Positions 53,227 through 63,411 are shown, numbered from the stretch's first letter. The stretch is DNA of 64,000 bases from an uncultured bacterium (GCA_937899715.1 CALCNX010000034.1:1-64000); one strand, 5' to 3'. The notes: generated by a model from the sequence alone, not told the origin. Program-made: numbers and translations.

Positions 53227-54459
53227 ATGAACACTCGCATTCTCACTACGCTCACGTTTTGCGCCATTTTACTGTTGACCAATCGTTGGCTCTCGTATCA
53301 AGAGGGTATTGATATTTTGAAGGCTGCCGATACCAATAGTTATATGACGATAGCTCAGGCTGCACCTGCCTTGCCCGTACTTGCACCAGAAGCATTGCTG
53401 CCCACGAATCACACGGCGCGATTTACCGTGCCGTACATAGCGGGAACGATTGCCCATTTTACGGGCATAAGCCATGAAATGTTGTTTCTTTTGGCAACGC
53501 TGTTTTTTTGTGGTTTGGTCGTTTGGTCGTGTCATCAGATGTTGGAAGAACTTACTTGCACCGATGCGCAGTATGCGCTGGCAATGGCACTGCTTATTTT
53601 TAATCCATATATGTTTCGCTATTACCTCGCCGTTCCCGCGATGGTGAATGACGTGGTGTTTGTGGCAGGGTTGGCACTGACGCTTCTGGGTTTAGTGCGC
53701 GGTGGCTTTGGCATGGTGCTTGCAGGCTGCTTGATAGCTATTGCCGGGCGGCAAAATGCTCTGGTTTTCTTGCCGGCGCTGGGGCTGTGGATGGTGTTGG
53801 GTGAGAAATGGCGTATGGGCGGCTGGATGCAGGCATTGATGCGCTTCGGTGTGGTGGCGGCAAGTGTGGTGGCGGTGTATGTCGTGATTGGTCGTGTTAT
53901 TGCGCCCTTCAGCGTTCGCGGTATGGAAGGCGATGCGCTCACTGGTTTTATGCGCTGGGCATTTGCACCGTCCGTGGGCAAGTCGAAAGTTCTTGCAGAA
54001 TATGTGTTGCGGACGGTCATTTGTCTCCTTTTCCCCATAATGATACTCTTTGCGGCAGCCGTCGTGCGGCGTTTGCGCGGTGTGAAGATAACCGATTTTT
54101 TTGCTTGGATGCCCCGTGAGTTTTGGCTTTCAATGCTATTTGTGGCTGCTTTATACGGTTTTGCATTTTTGGGCGGACCGGAATTATTTATGAGCGGCGT
54201 TACGCGCTATGTCTCCCATGCGCTTCCGGCAATGGTGCTTGCGTTTGCCTTTGCGATGAAGCGCTACAATCTTTTTGCCGACGTAGAAGCCTTACCGATG
54301 CTTGCGTTAGGTACTCTTTGCGCTATGGGGTCATTCCATCATATGACCACCTTCGGCGGCACAACTTCCGATAAAGCAATGTATTTTGCGGTGATGTACT
54401 GTATTCTTGCTATTTTTGCAGGAGTGATAGCGTTTGTGGCATTAAGGAAAAAATCTTAA
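53227..54459 (+). CDS. Polytopic membrane protein, possible glycosyltransferase-like
   Basis: The ATG at 53227 gives 410 aa, chosen because the upstream part of the frame runs through a terminator. About nine to ten membrane helices with short loops; the first loop has HTARFTVPYIAGTIAHFTG and a later one GRQNALVFLPALGLWMVLG. The pattern, plus its position before a GT2 glycosyltransferase, resembles GT-C-type or polymer-assembly membrane proteins, but no DD/DE motif is clear. Function unknown. Confidence 0.6.
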   Translation: MNTRILTTLTFCAILLLTNRWLSYQEGIDILKAADTNSYMTIAQAAPALPVLAPEALLPTNHTARFTVPYIAGTIAHFTGISHEMLFLLATLFFCGLVVWSCHQMLEELTCTDAQYALAMALLIFNPYMFRYYLAVPAMVNDVVFVAGLALTLLGLVRGGFGMVLAGCLIAIAGRQNALVFLPALGLWMVLGEKWRMGGWMQALMRFGVVAASVVAVYVVIGRVIAPFSVRGMEGDALTGFMRWAFAPSVGKSKVLAEYVLRTVICLLFPIMILFAAAVVRRLRGVKITDFFAWMPREFWLSMLFVAALYGFAFLGGPELFMSGVTRYVSHALPAMVLAFAFAMKRYNLFADVEALPMLALGTLCAMGSFHHMTTFGGTTSDKAMYFAVMYCILAIFAGVIAFVALRKKS

Positions 54460-54517
54460 TCTCCCCACTCGTTACTCAGCATTAAGCACTCAAAAAACTC
54501 AACATTTCTTTCAAAGC

Positions 54518-55690
54518 GTGGCTCAACACAATAGCACAACAACATCCCGCAAGCCTTACAAACACTCGATTTCCTTCGTGATTCCGTGTTTGAATGAAGA
54601 AAAGGTTCTGCCTTATGTTCTTACAAAAATTAAACATCTCAAAGATAATGTTCTCACCGACCGCCGTGTGGAAATTATCGTTTCCGACAATGGTTCGACC
54701 GATCGCTCGGTGGAAATTGCCGAATCCTTTGGCGCTCGTGTCATCCACTGTCCTACTCGTGGCTATGGTGCTGCACTTCAGTGTGGCATTCACGGCGCAG
54801 AGTGTGAAGCGGTGATTTTTGCTGATGCTGACGATACCTACGACTTTTTGGAAGCACCCGCGCTTCTCTACAAACTCGACGAAGGCTACGATATTGTGCT
54901 GGGTTCGCGTTTGCAAGGCACAGTTCACGCTGGAGCAATGCCCTTTCTGCACCGTTACGTTGGTACGCCTGTACTGACGTGGATTATCAACACGCTTTAT
55001 GCGAAGGGCGACTACCGCCTGACGGATTGTAATTCCGGCTTTCGCTGTTTCCGCAAAGACGCTTTTATTGAGTGGGGCGTGAAGAGTTCGGGTATGGAAT
55101 TTGCATCGGAAATGATTGTGAAGGTGATGAAATCCGGCGCAGATATTACCGAGGTTCCTGCATCGCTTTCGCCCGACAAACCCGGACGGCATCCGCATTT
55201 GCGTACGTGGCGCGACGGTATGCGGCATCTACTCCAAATCGTACTGGAATCGCCCGAACTTTTCAACACCATCGGAAGTGCGTTATGGCTTGCTTCGTGG
55301 GCGGTGCTTCTGCTTGGGTTGGCGACTGGTCCCGTGAGTGTCGGTATGTTCTCGGTGCTCGGCATCCATACAATGATGTTCGCGCTTTTGGGTAGTATTT
55401 TCGGGCTGGCGATTTGGGCGGTCGGTTTGTTTATTTCGGCAAAGCATCCGTCGTCAGTGCGGCTCTATACCATACTCAATGGCTGGCAGGAAGACCGCCT
55501 TTTTTGGTTTTCGTTTTGGTTCGGAGCGCTCAGTGTGGCGTTTTTGCTGGCGATTGTCGTGCGCTGGGGCATGGGCGGTTTTGCAAATCTTTCGCTTGAG
55601 CGCGAAACCCTCGCCGTGATTGCTTTCGGTGCAAACGGTGTTTTACTTGTCGCAAATGTGCTGACGGCGCATCTTATCAAGCGCTTGTGA
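54518..55690 (+). CDS. GT2 glycosyltransferase (DPM1-like) with membrane tail
   Basis: 390 aa from a GTG, no earlier ATG available. Catalytic domain: SISFVIPCLNEEKVLPYVL, IIVSDNGSTDRSVEIAE, and VIFADADDTYDF (DxD), then LTDCNSGFRCFRKDAF. The C-terminal third has four membrane helices (about 250-385). It probably adds a sugar to a polyprenyl phosphate for lipid-linked glycan synthesis. Ten bases separate it from the HepT-like gene. Confidence 0.88.
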   Translation: MAQHNSTTTSRKPYKHSISFVIPCLNEEKVLPYVLTKIKHLKDNVLTDRRVEIIVSDNGSTDRSVEIAESFGARVIHCPTRGYGAALQCGIHGAECEAVIFADADDTYDFLEAPALLYKLDEGYDIVLGSRLQGTVHAGAMPFLHRYVGTPVLTWIINTLYAKGDYRLTDCNSGFRCFRKDAFIEWGVKSSGMEFASEMIVKVMKSGADITEVPASLSPDKPGRHPHLRTWRDGMRHLLQIVLESPELFNTIGSALWLASWAVLLLGLATGPVSVGMFSVLGIHTMMFALLGSIFGLAIWAVGLFISAKHPSSVRLYTILNGWQEDRLFWFSFWFGALSVAFLLAIVVRWGMGGFANLSLERETLAVIAFGANGVLLVANVLTAHLIKRL

Positions 55691-55700
55691 GGTTTTCGTT

Positions 55701-56114
55701 ATGAGTGTTTCGCCCGATATTCGCTGGAAACAACGGTTTCAAAACTTTGAAAAAGCATTTTTGTTCTTGCAGGAAGGGCTAAGGATTCAGCAGCCAAGCG
55801 CTCTTGAGGAAGCCGGCATCGTACAGGCATTCGAGTTTACGTTTGAACTTGCGTGGAAAACGCTGAAAGATTATCTGCTTGCAAACGGCGTGGATGCAAA
55901 ATTTCCTCGTGATGTTGTGAAAGAAGCCTTTCAATACGGCGTACTTGCTGACGGTGCATTATGGCTGGCTATGCTTGATAAGCGCAATCAATTAGCACAC
56001 ATCTACAACGAAACAAATGCCCAAGCCGCAATGTACCTCATTCGCAAACAATTCGCTCCTGAACTGGAAACACTCTACATAACGTTGCACAACATATACA
56101 ACCAAGCACCGTGA
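55701..56114 (+). CDS. hepT: HepT-like HEPN toxin
   Basis: 137 aa, HI0074 family of nucleotidyltransferase substrate-binding proteins. It has the HEPN RNase signature R-x4-H-x-Y in DKRNQLAHIYNE, which is also the motif whose Tyr is AMPylated by the antitoxin in type VII systems. FEFTFELAWKTLKDYLLANG is the family core. Overlaps the next gene by four bases (GTGA), as in HepT/MntA pairs. Confidence 0.88.
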   Translation: MSVSPDIRWKQRFQNFEKAFLFLQEGLRIQQPSALEEAGIVQAFEFTFELAWKTLKDYLLANGVDAKFPRDVVKEAFQYGVLADGALWLAMLDKRNQLAHIYNETNAQAAMYLIRKQFAPELETLYITLHNIYNQAP

Positions 56115-56470
56115 ACCAAACAATAACCGTACCCGTTGTCACGCCTGAAACCTCAGGTTTGACCGCAGAAACGCTGATGGTTATACGCAAAGTGCTCGCC
56201 TCATTTGGCACGGTAGAATCTGCCTTGCTTTTTGGCAGCCGTGCTAAAGGTACATTCCATGCGGGCAGCGATGTGGATATTGCCCTCGTTGGCGCTGATA
56301 CGCTTTTGGCAATGGACGTGAGTGCGCACTTGAATGAACGAGTACCACTGCCGTATTTCTTTGACGTTGTTGCCCTTGCCGATGTAGCACATACAACGCT
56401 TGGTGAGCATATTGAGCGTGTCGGAATGCTGCTTTTTGACCGAAACAATTACCAATCAATTTTATCCTAA
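56111..56470 (+). CDS. mntA: MntA-like minimal nucleotidyltransferase antitoxin
   Basis: 119 aa starting at a GTG inside the stop of the hepT-like gene. Active-site signature LLFGSRAKGTFHAGSDVDIALVG (GSx10DxD). In characterised pairs this protein AMPylates the HEPN toxin on the H-x-Y tyrosine and neutralises it. Members of this pair are commonly mobile. The following MoxR gene begins after 12 bases. Confidence 0.88.
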   Translation: MNQTITVPVVTPETSGLTAETLMVIRKVLASFGTVESALLFGSRAKGTFHAGSDVDIALVGADTLLAMDVSAHLNERVPLPYFFDVVALADVAHTTLGEHIERVGMLLFDRNNYQSILS

Positions 56471-56482
56471 GCCCCAAACACA

Positions 56483-57469
56483 ATGACAGACATCCGTGAA
56501 CTCAACGAGCGCATCCAGCGTGAAAGCGCCTTCATTGAATTGCTGGTCAATGAAATTAGCAAAAGTATTGTCGGACAAAAATATATGATTGAGCGCTTGC
56601 TCATTGCCCTGCTTTCCGACGGACATATTTTGCTGGAAGGCGTTCCGGGACTGGCAAAAACACTCGCCATTAAAACCCTTGCTTCCGCTATTGATGCGCG
56701 TTTCAGCCGTATTCAGTTTACGCCCGATTTGCTTCCGGCGGATGTAATTGGCACAACGATTTACAACCCCGCCACAACGGAATTTACCGTGCGGCAGGGA
56801 CCCATTTTTGCCAATTTCATTCTTGCCGACGAAATTAACCGTGCTCCGGCAAAGGTGCAAAGCGCTCTTCTGGAAGCAATGCAGGAGCGCCAAGTAACCA
56901 TCGGCGAAAGCACCTTCAAATTGGAAGAGCCATTCTTGGTGCTGGCAACGCAAAATCCCATTGAGCAAGAAGGCACGTACCCGCTTCCTGAAGCGCAGGT
57001 TGACCGCTTTATGCTGAAAGCGCTTATCACCTATCCTTCGCGCGAGGACGAGCGGATGATTATGCGGCAGAATCTCTCGAATGAAAAAGTCAAAATTAAT
57101 CCTGTTGTCTCGCCCCAAAGCATCCTGAAAGCACGCGCTGTGGTGCGCGAAGTCTATATGGACGAGAAAATTGAGCAGTATATTCTGGATATTGTCGCGG
57201 CTACGCGCAATCCGCAGCAGTACAAACTCGGCAAACTGGCGAATCTTATCAGTTACGGCGGTTCCCCTCGTGCGACGATAGCACTGGCGGCAGCCTCGAA
57301 AGCATTTGCCTTCATCAAGCATCGGGGCTATGTGATTCCTGAGGATGTGCGGGCTATTTGCCACGACGTGCTCCGGCACCGCGTGGGACTAACCTACGAA
57401 GCCGAGGCAGAAAATATGCGCTCCGAAGATATAATTAACGAACTCTTGAACGCAGTAGAGGTTCCTTGA
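56483..57469 (+). CDS. MoxR-family AAA+ ATPase
   Basis: 328 aa. Walker A GVPGLAKT, Walker B FILADEINRAPAKVQSALLEAMQER, sensor LATQNPIEQEGTYPLPEAQVDRF and an Arg-containing lid (GGSPRATIALAAASKAFAFIKHRGYVIPED). MoxR ATPases act as chaperones for enzyme maturation or for VWA-domain partners. The usual DUF58/VWA partner is not downstream; the next gene instead encodes a DUF4397-like lipoprotein. Ends within TGATG. Confidence 0.92.
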   Translation: MTDIRELNERIQRESAFIELLVNEISKSIVGQKYMIERLLIALLSDGHILLEGVPGLAKTLAIKTLASAIDARFSRIQFTPDLLPADVIGTTIYNPATTEFTVRQGPIFANFILADEINRAPAKVQSALLEAMQERQVTIGESTFKLEEPFLVLATQNPIEQEGTYPLPEAQVDRFMLKALITYPSREDERMIMRQNLSNEKVKINPVVSPQSILKARAVVREVYMDEKIEQYILDIVAATRNPQQYKLGKLANLISYGGSPRATIALAAASKAFAFIKHRGYVIPEDVRAICHDVLRHRVGLTYEAEAENMRSEDIINELLNAVEVP

Positions 57470-59634
57470 TGCCTGAAACAATGAGTGATAGTGCTATGAT
57501 GAGCAGTGGCAGTGTTGCAAAGTGCATCCTTGCTTTGCTGATATTGTGTGCTGGTGTCGTCGGGTGTGATTTTCCTGCATCGCCCCTGCCCGTAGGCTTG
57601 CAGGATTTTCAGACAACAAAAGTGCGATATGTGAATTTGACGAATGAGCCTCCGGATTCTACAAATAAACATATTTTGCAGGCTCGATTCTCTTTGTATT
57701 CGGCTTCTTCAAGAACGACAAGTGATTCTATTGCGAGCACGAAGCCCGTTATAAGTCTCGGCGTTTCAGATTTTTTTACTCCGTTGGCAGATACAGGTCG
57801 TGTTTTTGTGTCCGTTACATCGGGATTGAGCGTTAATAGACCTTCACTATCTCTGACCCAAACATTCAAGGCACGAAACGCCACGTACACTATTGTTGGC
57901 TTGCCACCACGCGCCGGGAGCATGGACGTTCTTGATTCGCTGCTTGTTATTACGTCCTTGCCGCCGGATAACTCGACGAACTCAGCAAATATCCGCTTTA
58001 TCAATTGCGTCAATGATACTACAAAAGTATATTCCTTCACTTTGGGGTGTCCGAGTGGAACACCTGTGGGGAATAACCTTACATACCGTGCCAGTAGTGG
58101 TGTATTACCGATAGCACTTAATGGGGGTAATATAAGTATTGCCCTCACAGAGCAAATAAACCCTACACTCCTGAATAATTATACATCTAAGAAAAATCCT
58201 TTTTCAACTTCCTCAACGATAACAACACCAATAGTACCCCCTGTACAGAAGGGACTGTTTAACATCAGTCCCATTTCAATAAATGGCAGCTATACTATTT
58301 TGCTCTATAAAGATGCAAAAGACACGCTACGGTTGCTTGCGATGAATGACCGCACTTCCGATAAAATCAACGTCATGACCGCGAAACAGCCATCCACATC
58401 TGTTCGTGTCGTGAATTTTTCCGGTGCTGCATTGGGCAATGTGACTTACGGAGTGAAAAGCATAGCCTCCGAACTTGGAAACAACGGTATTTCGGGCTAT
58501 GAATCCTTATCAGCCTGTGCGTCCGTCGGGAGCGATACGCTGTTTATTCAGCGAACAAACGGCATACGACAACAGGCTCTTTCCACATCGCTGGACGTAA
58601 ACGGCTCTCAAACAGTGTTTTTGAGCGATAGCCTCGCGGTGGCTGCCCCCGCACTGACGGTACAGCCGCCTACGGGAAGTATTTGGCTTCGGGTGGTGAA
58701 TCTCACATACGTTCCCTCCATTGAAACATCCTCAAGTGTCAGCGTCCTTCGCGGAGCCGTTAATCAACTCCGTCCGCAAACTATTGTTGGTAATCTTAAG
58801 AGCGGTCAGATTTCTGCTCCTGTTACCGTATCACGTGAAAGTTATTTGCCGCTTCTTGTCTTCAATAATCGGCAGCCGCAAAGCCTTGAGCAGTTTGGTG
58901 TTGTCGGTACAATGGACATGACGTCATCGGCGTACTTTTTAGTTGTTACCAAGAAACAAATGTTTCTTATTCCTGATGTGACGGTAGCGAGCGCACCTCC
59001 TCCGAACGATAACCTCAAGCCTCTCCCGCAAGGTACGCTTATTCAAGCGGTACAGGTTTTTGCCGATGCCACGACGGGCACAGCACAAATGAGGCTGGGC
59101 GCAGTCTTTAGTGATGCCGTTGGCTATGGCGCAACACAAATAACCGTGTTGCCGAGCGGTATGCAGAGCATTACGATTGGTAGTGAGACACAAAATATTC
59201 CTACAACTGAAGGCGGTCGTTGGACTATTATCGGTATGGACTCTGTCAGAAAGAGTAGGATAGAGAAAACAAGAGGCTTGTGGGCAACACCTGACAAAGG
59301 ATTATACCCAACTCTCATCACCATACCGGGTAGTGTCGTTCCACAAGGGGCTTTTCGTTATTTTAATGCAACAGGAGACGTTAATGCACTTCGTGTTGGG
59401 GCAGATACACAAGAGGCTTTTTTCCTTAGAACGTCGTTGAGCCGAGGGGAATTTGTATCTCCTCTAAGAGTTTTATACCATGACCAAACGCGAACTTTGA
59501 GTTTTCTTAATGATACAGACGAAACGCTTTTTGTTGCGCGTAATTTGGCTTTTTCCGTCGGTAGAGGCTACACCATTATTTTTGCCGGACAGAAGGACAA
59601 GGCATACAGCGTCGTTGTGATGCCGGAGTATTGA
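57469..59634 (+). CDS. DUF4397-like lipoprotein
   Basis: 721 aa, lipobox GVVGC (Cys33). At least three related beta modules begin with VR/IR-[VF]-x-N: VRYVNLTNEP, ANIRFINCVNDT, VRVVNFSGAALGNVTYGV and WLRVVNLTYVPS, consistent with DUF4397-type repeats. The start codon overlaps the stop of the MoxR gene, so the two are translationally coupled; an envelope protein behind MoxR is unusual. Function unknown. Confidence 0.7.
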   Translation: MPETMSDSAMMSSGSVAKCILALLILCAGVVGCDFPASPLPVGLQDFQTTKVRYVNLTNEPPDSTNKHILQARFSLYSASSRTTSDSIASTKPVISLGVSDFFTPLADTGRVFVSVTSGLSVNRPSLSLTQTFKARNATYTIVGLPPRAGSMDVLDSLLVITSLPPDNSTNSANIRFINCVNDTTKVYSFTLGCPSGTPVGNNLTYRASSGVLPIALNGGNISIALTEQINPTLLNNYTSKKNPFSTSSTITTPIVPPVQKGLFNISPISINGSYTILLYKDAKDTLRLLAMNDRTSDKINVMTAKQPSTSVRVVNFSGAALGNVTYGVKSIASELGNNGISGYESLSACASVGSDTLFIQRTNGIRQQALSTSLDVNGSQTVFLSDSLAVAAPALTVQPPTGSIWLRVVNLTYVPSIETSSSVSVLRGAVNQLRPQTIVGNLKSGQISAPVTVSRESYLPLLVFNNRQPQSLEQFGVVGTMDMTSSAYFLVVTKKQMFLIPDVTVASAPPPNDNLKPLPQGTLIQAVQVFADATTGTAQMRLGAVFSDAVGYGATQITVLPSGMQSITIGSETQNIPTTEGGRWTIIGMDSVRKSRIEKTRGLWATPDKGLYPTLITIPGSVVPQGAFRYFNATGDVNALRVGADTQEAFFLRTSLSRGEFVSPLRVLYHDQTRTLSFLNDTDETLFVARNLAFSVGRGYTIIFAGQKDKAYSVVVMPEY

Positions 59635-59679
59635 CGAATTTAGCAAGCGACCAATTTTCACGTTTCACATTTTTCGATT

Positions 59680-60366
59680 ATGACACAGCATCCCGTACAA
59701 ATCGCACCATCACTGCTTTCGGCAAACTTTGCTCGTCTTGAAGATGACGTGCGGCGCTGCGAGGCGGGCGGCGCGGAAATTCTCCACGTGGACGTGATGG
59801 ACGGTCATTTTGTGCCGAATATCACAATTGGTCCGCTTGTGGTGGAAGCTCTCCGCCCCACGACCAGCCTTGTGCTGGATTGTCACTTGATGATAAGTCA
59901 TCCTGACCGCTATATTGCTGCTTTTGCGGCAGCGGGTGCGGATTGGATTTCTGTTCACGTGGAGGCTACGCAACATCTGCACCGCACATTATCCCTTGTC
60001 AAAGAGCACGGCAAGCGCGTGGGTGCAGTGCTCAATCCCGTCACGCCGCTTTCGAGCGTTTTCGACGCGGCGGAGTATTGCGATTTTATCCTGTTAATGT
60101 CAGTTAATCCGGGCTTTGGCGGGCAAAAATTTATCACATCATTTTTGCGTCGTGCAGCAGCACTGCGCGACTTTTTGGACGTGAATGGGCTGGAACGTGT
60201 CGAAATTGAGGTGGACGGCGGCGTGGTGGCAGATAACGCCGAAGCAATCGTCCGGGCAGGTGCGAATATTCTTGTGAGCGGCTCCGGTGTTTTTCGCGGT
60301 AATCCCGCCGAGACCATACCTGCCTTGCGCAAAGCAGCGGAGCGTGGTCAGAGCCAAGCAGTGTAG
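59680..60366 (+). CDS. rpe: Ribulose-phosphate 3-epimerase
   Basis: 228 aa TIM barrel of the pentose phosphate pathway. Motifs: APSLLSANFARLEDDVRRCE, ILHVDVMDGHFVPNITIGP (metal-binding His-Asp), LDCHLMISHPDRYI, and MSVNPGFGGQKFI, then VEIEVDGGVVADNAEAIVRAGANILVSGSGVF. Interconverts ribulose- and xylulose-5-phosphate in the cytosol. Confidence 0.96.
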   Translation: MTQHPVQIAPSLLSANFARLEDDVRRCEAGGAEILHVDVMDGHFVPNITIGPLVVEALRPTTSLVLDCHLMISHPDRYIAAFAAAGADWISVHVEATQHLHRTLSLVKEHGKRVGAVLNPVTPLSSVFDAAEYCDFILLMSVNPGFGGQKFITSFLRRAAALRDFLDVNGLERVEIEVDGGVVADNAEAIVRAGANILVSGSGVFRGNPAETIPALRKAAERGQSQAV

Positions 60367-60445
60367 AACTCAATAGCATAAAATAGTATAACCGAGTAGA
60401 TTTCAAATATTTTCGCGTCACTTCTCACCTCAACATTGTACACCA

Positions 60446-62371
60446 ATGAAATTCTCCATTTTCACAAAACTCCTTCTGGGGTTTGCCTCTGCACTTGTGC
60501 TCACAGCATTTATAGCAGGCTTTGCTATTTTCAGGATTTCGGGCGTAACAACTGTTGCTTCCGACATTATCACCGGACCGCAGGAAATCAAGTATTTGGC
60601 ACGAAAAGTCGAATCGCAGCTCCGCAATGCGATTACCTACGAGAAAGAATTTATGCTGACGCAAGACCAAAAAAATGCGGAAAGTTTTTCGGCATCAGCG
60701 AAAGAGGCGCGGGGGTTGGTGGATAAAATTTCGACACTTTCCACCGATAGCCAAATCAAGGAGACCGCAAAAAAACTTGATGAGCGAGTTGACCAATATA
60801 GCAAAGGGTTCGGCGATATTCTGAGCGAAATTTACCTGAAATCAGATGGCAATGAGCCGTTCGCTGTGGTGATGCAACGTGATGCAAGCGTTCAAGCGGT
60901 GTATAAGAAGTATATCGAAAACGCCCGTTCTGCTGAACAACTGGCAAATCAGATTGTGAAAATCGCCGAAGAAAAATCTGTTATGTCGCTTCAAGACCTC
61001 ACAAACGAGGGCGCACAAGCACGGACAACGCTGCTCATTATTACGTTTGTGGCTTTGGGAGCGGGTGTTTTGATAGCCTTGTTGCTGGCGCGTATTATTT
61101 CTACACCTATTTCTGCGCTCAATGACGCAGCAAAGCAAGTGGCGGCGGGCAAAAGCGATATCACGCTCAATATCCGAACACATGACGAATTGAGCGAACT
61201 TGGCGCGTCCTTCAACACCATGGTACAAAGCATCAACGGTATGCTCGGCGAAGTGAATAAGTCCAACGACGATATTACGAGGGTTTTGGGCGAAGTCAAC
61301 GCGGCGAAGCAAGAAACAGAGCGCTCAAAACAGCATCTTGACGAAGAAGTTGCCGACCTGCTGAGAACGATAGATGCTTTGGCGGAGGGTGATTTTTCGC
61401 AAGATATACGCGTGGCTGCTACGAGCGATGAAATCTCCAAGCTGCGTGGGCGCTTGCAGTCTATGGTTGAGAGCCTTCGCCGCCTTATTGTGCAGGTGCA
61501 AGAGACCGTTATTACTGTTGCCGAGTCGTCTGCACACATCAGCACCAGTGCGGAGCAGCTTTCTTCCGGTGTACAGAATCAAGCGCATCAAACAGGACTT
61601 GTTTCTTCAGCCATGGACAATATGACGGGCACGATTAGCGCAAACTCACGCAATGCGGGTGAGACTGCTTCTGTTGCTGTAAAAAATGGTGAAATTGCCC
61701 GCCGAAGCAGTGAAATTGTGCTTCAGACGGTTGGAAAGATGAATGAAATTGCAGGTGTGGTGCAAAATTCGGCGAAAACGATTGCGCAATTAGGCGATTC
61801 GAGCGCGCAAATTGGAGAAATTGTCTCGGTTATCACAGAAATTGCTGACCAAACGAACCTTCTGGCTCTCAATGCCGCCATCGAAGCTGCCCGCGCCGGC
61901 GATCAAGGGCGAGGCTTTGCCGTCGTTGCCGATGAAGTACGCAAACTCGCCGAGCGCACACAGCAAGCCACAAAACAAATAACTGGCATGATAACTACCA
62001 TTCAACGTGAATCTACGGGCGCTGTCAAAGCAATGGAACAAGGGAACGCCAAAGTCCGTGAAGGTATTGACCTTGCTGAAAAAGCAGGGCAGGCGTTGAC
62101 AGAGGTGGTGAAAAGCTCCGAAAGTGTATTGCAAATGGTGCAAAGTATTGCTGACGCGAGCCTGCAACAGACTTCTACCAGCGAAAAAATCGCCGATAAC
62201 GTCGAACAGATGACCCTCGTGGCTTCCGAATCAGCAAAGGGCGTAGAGAACATTGCCGCGACCGCAGCAACGCTTCAAGACCTCACAGAGCAACTGGAAG
62301 CGCGAATCACACAATTCAAAGTAGGTAATGCTCTTCCGGCAGCGCCACAGCAGCGCCGACTTCGTGCCTAA
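60446..62371 (+). CDS. Methyl-accepting chemotaxis protein with two HAMP domains
   Basis: 641 aa. TM1 about 7-29, an all-helical periplasmic domain (about 32-190) with [30 protein letters not shown]2 about 191-213, HAMP 1 after it ([23 protein letters not shown]) and a second HAMP-like unit ([26 protein letters not shown]). The signalling hairpin tip is at about 465-505 ([41 protein letters not shown]). No chemotaxis partner genes are nearby; it may act in gliding-type or other motility control. Confidence 0.92.
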   Translation: MKFSIFTKLLLGFASALVLTAFIAGFAIFRISGVTTVASDIITGPQEIKYLARKVESQLRNAITYEKEFMLTQDQKNAESFSASAKEARGLVDKISTLSTDSQIKETAKKLDERVDQYSKGFGDILSEIYLKSDGNEPFAVVMQRDASVQAVYKKYIENARSAEQLANQIVKIAEEKSVMSLQDLTNEGAQARTTLLIITFVALGAGVLIALLLARIISTPISALNDAAKQVAAGKSDITLNIRTHDELSELGASFNTMVQSINGMLGEVNKSNDDITRVLGEVNAAKQETERSKQHLDEEVADLLRTIDALAEGDFSQDIRVAATSDEISKLRGRLQSMVESLRRLIVQVQETVITVAESSAHISTSAEQLSSGVQNQAHQTGLVSSAMDNMTGTISANSRNAGETASVAVKNGEIARRSSEIVLQTVGKMNEIAGVVQNSAKTIAQLGDSSAQIGEIVSVITEIADQTNLLALNAAIEAARAGDQGRGFAVVADEVRKLAERTQQATKQITGMITTIQRESTGAVKAMEQGNAKVREGIDLAEKAGQALTEVVKSSESVLQMVQSIADASLQQTSTSEKIADNVEQMTLVASESAKGVENIAATAATLQDLTEQLEARITQFKVGNALPAAPQQRRLRA

Positions 62372-62394
62372 TTGCCCATTTCCCGCTTCACAGA

Positions 62395-62829
62395 ATGAAG
62401 AATATATTTTTTGCTCTTGAGTTATGGCTGGAACGCTCTTCTGCACTGATGTTGTGGGGAATGGCTGCGCTGTGGTACGGATTCATTTTCTATCTTTCGG
62501 GTATTCCTACCACGACCAGCGCCTCCACGAAAACAATGGTGGGCGGCGATGACACGTTGAACACGGTTTTTCGATTTTGTGCGCACTTGGGCGTTTTCGG
62601 TGTCCAGGGTGTGCTTGTGTATGCTGCGCAAGGACGGTCATTGGCGTTTGTCCGCCGTGCTTGTATTGTAGCGCTTTGTATGACGTTTCTCTTGGGGATT
62701 TCCGACGAGATTCACCAGTCCTTTGTTCTCGGACGGTACGCACGAGTGCAGGATGTTCTGACCGACACCGCAGGCGCGGCGATAGCGATAGGCTGTATCA
62801 CTGCGTTTCGCCGAAAGTTTGTGATGTAA
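62395..62829 (+). CDS. VanZ-like membrane protein
   Basis: 144 aa, three to four membrane segments. The C-terminal motif SDEIHQSFVLGRYARVQDVLTDTAGAAIAI is the VanZ family hallmark. Its role in bacteria is not settled. Convergent with the Lrp/AsnC gene. Confidence 0.85.
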   Translation: MKNIFFALELWLERSSALMLWGMAALWYGFIFYLSGIPTTTSASTKTMVGGDDTLNTVFRFCAHLGVFGVQGVLVYAAQGRSLAFVRRACIVALCMTFLLGISDEIHQSFVLGRYARVQDVLTDTAGAAIAIGCITAFRRKFVM

Positions 62830-62846
62830 TACATGATGTAAACATG

Positions 62847-63326
62847 CTACGGATTAAGTGTCTCTTCCAGCGAAATCGGGCGCTGGAGGCTTTCTTCCAG
62901 CGAAATAAACGTCTCAGTGCGTTCTATGCCTTCGATGGCTTGTATCTTGTCATTCAGCACTTCGCGTAGATGTTGCGTATCACGGCAGACAATTTTAGCT
63001 AAAATGTTGTAATTGCCTGTGGTATAGTGCAACTCAATAATTTCGGGAATAGCCTCGAGTTCCTTGACGACGCTTTTGTAGAGCGAGCCTTTTTCCAGAT
63101 AGATGCCCAAAAATGCACAAATATCAAAGCCGAGTTTCGTCGGCGAAATCAGTAGCTGTGCGCCTTTGACTACTCCTGCCGATTCCAGTTTTTTCATCCG
63201 CACGTGCACTGTGCCCGATGACGTATGTACCTCTTGCGCAATGTCCGTGAAAGGAAGTCTCGCATTGCGCAAAAGCAGTGTGAGGATTTTGATGTCGAGT
63301 TCATCAATATCAATAATTTGACCCAT
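62847..63326 (-). CDS. Lrp/AsnC-family transcriptional regulator
   Basis: 159 aa. N-terminal HTH (ELDIKILTLLLRNARLPFTDIAQEVHTSSGTVHVRMKKLESAGVV) followed by a RAM ligand domain (LGFDICAFLGIYLEKGSLYKSVVKELEAIPEI, HYTTGNYNILAKIVCRDTQHL). Binds DNA as an octamer or dimer and senses an amino acid or small molecule. Divergent from the tRNA-like RNA unit. AT-rich direct repeats and an AATTATT-A-AATAATT palindrome lie in between. Confidence 0.93.
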   Translation of the reverse strand: MGQIIDIDELDIKILTLLLRNARLPFTDIAQEVHTSSGTVHVRMKKLESAGVVKGAQLLISPTKLGFDICAFLGIYLEKGSLYKSVVKELEAIPEIIELHYTTGNYNILAKIVCRDTQHLREVLNDKIQAIEGIERTETFISLEESLQRPISLEETLNP

Positions 63327-63367
63327 AGTTCAGAGGTGTAAATTATGAAATTTTCAATAAATTCGTT

Positions 63368-63410
63368 ATATTTTGCAAATTATTAAATAATTACGATATT
63401 TTGTAAATAA
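63368..63410. promoter_or_regulatory. AT-rich repeats between the AsnC gene and the tRNA-like unit
   Basis: ATATTTTGCAAATTA (63368-63382) and ATATTTTGTAAATAA (63396-63410) are near-identical direct repeats 28 bp apart, and AATTATT-A-AATAATT (63378-63392) is a palindrome within them. The repeats start 42 bases upstream of the regulator gene and end next to the -33 box of the divergent promoter. Such AT-rich sites are typical of Lrp/AsnC binding. Binding is an inference. Confidence 0.5.
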
Positions 63411-63411
63411 A

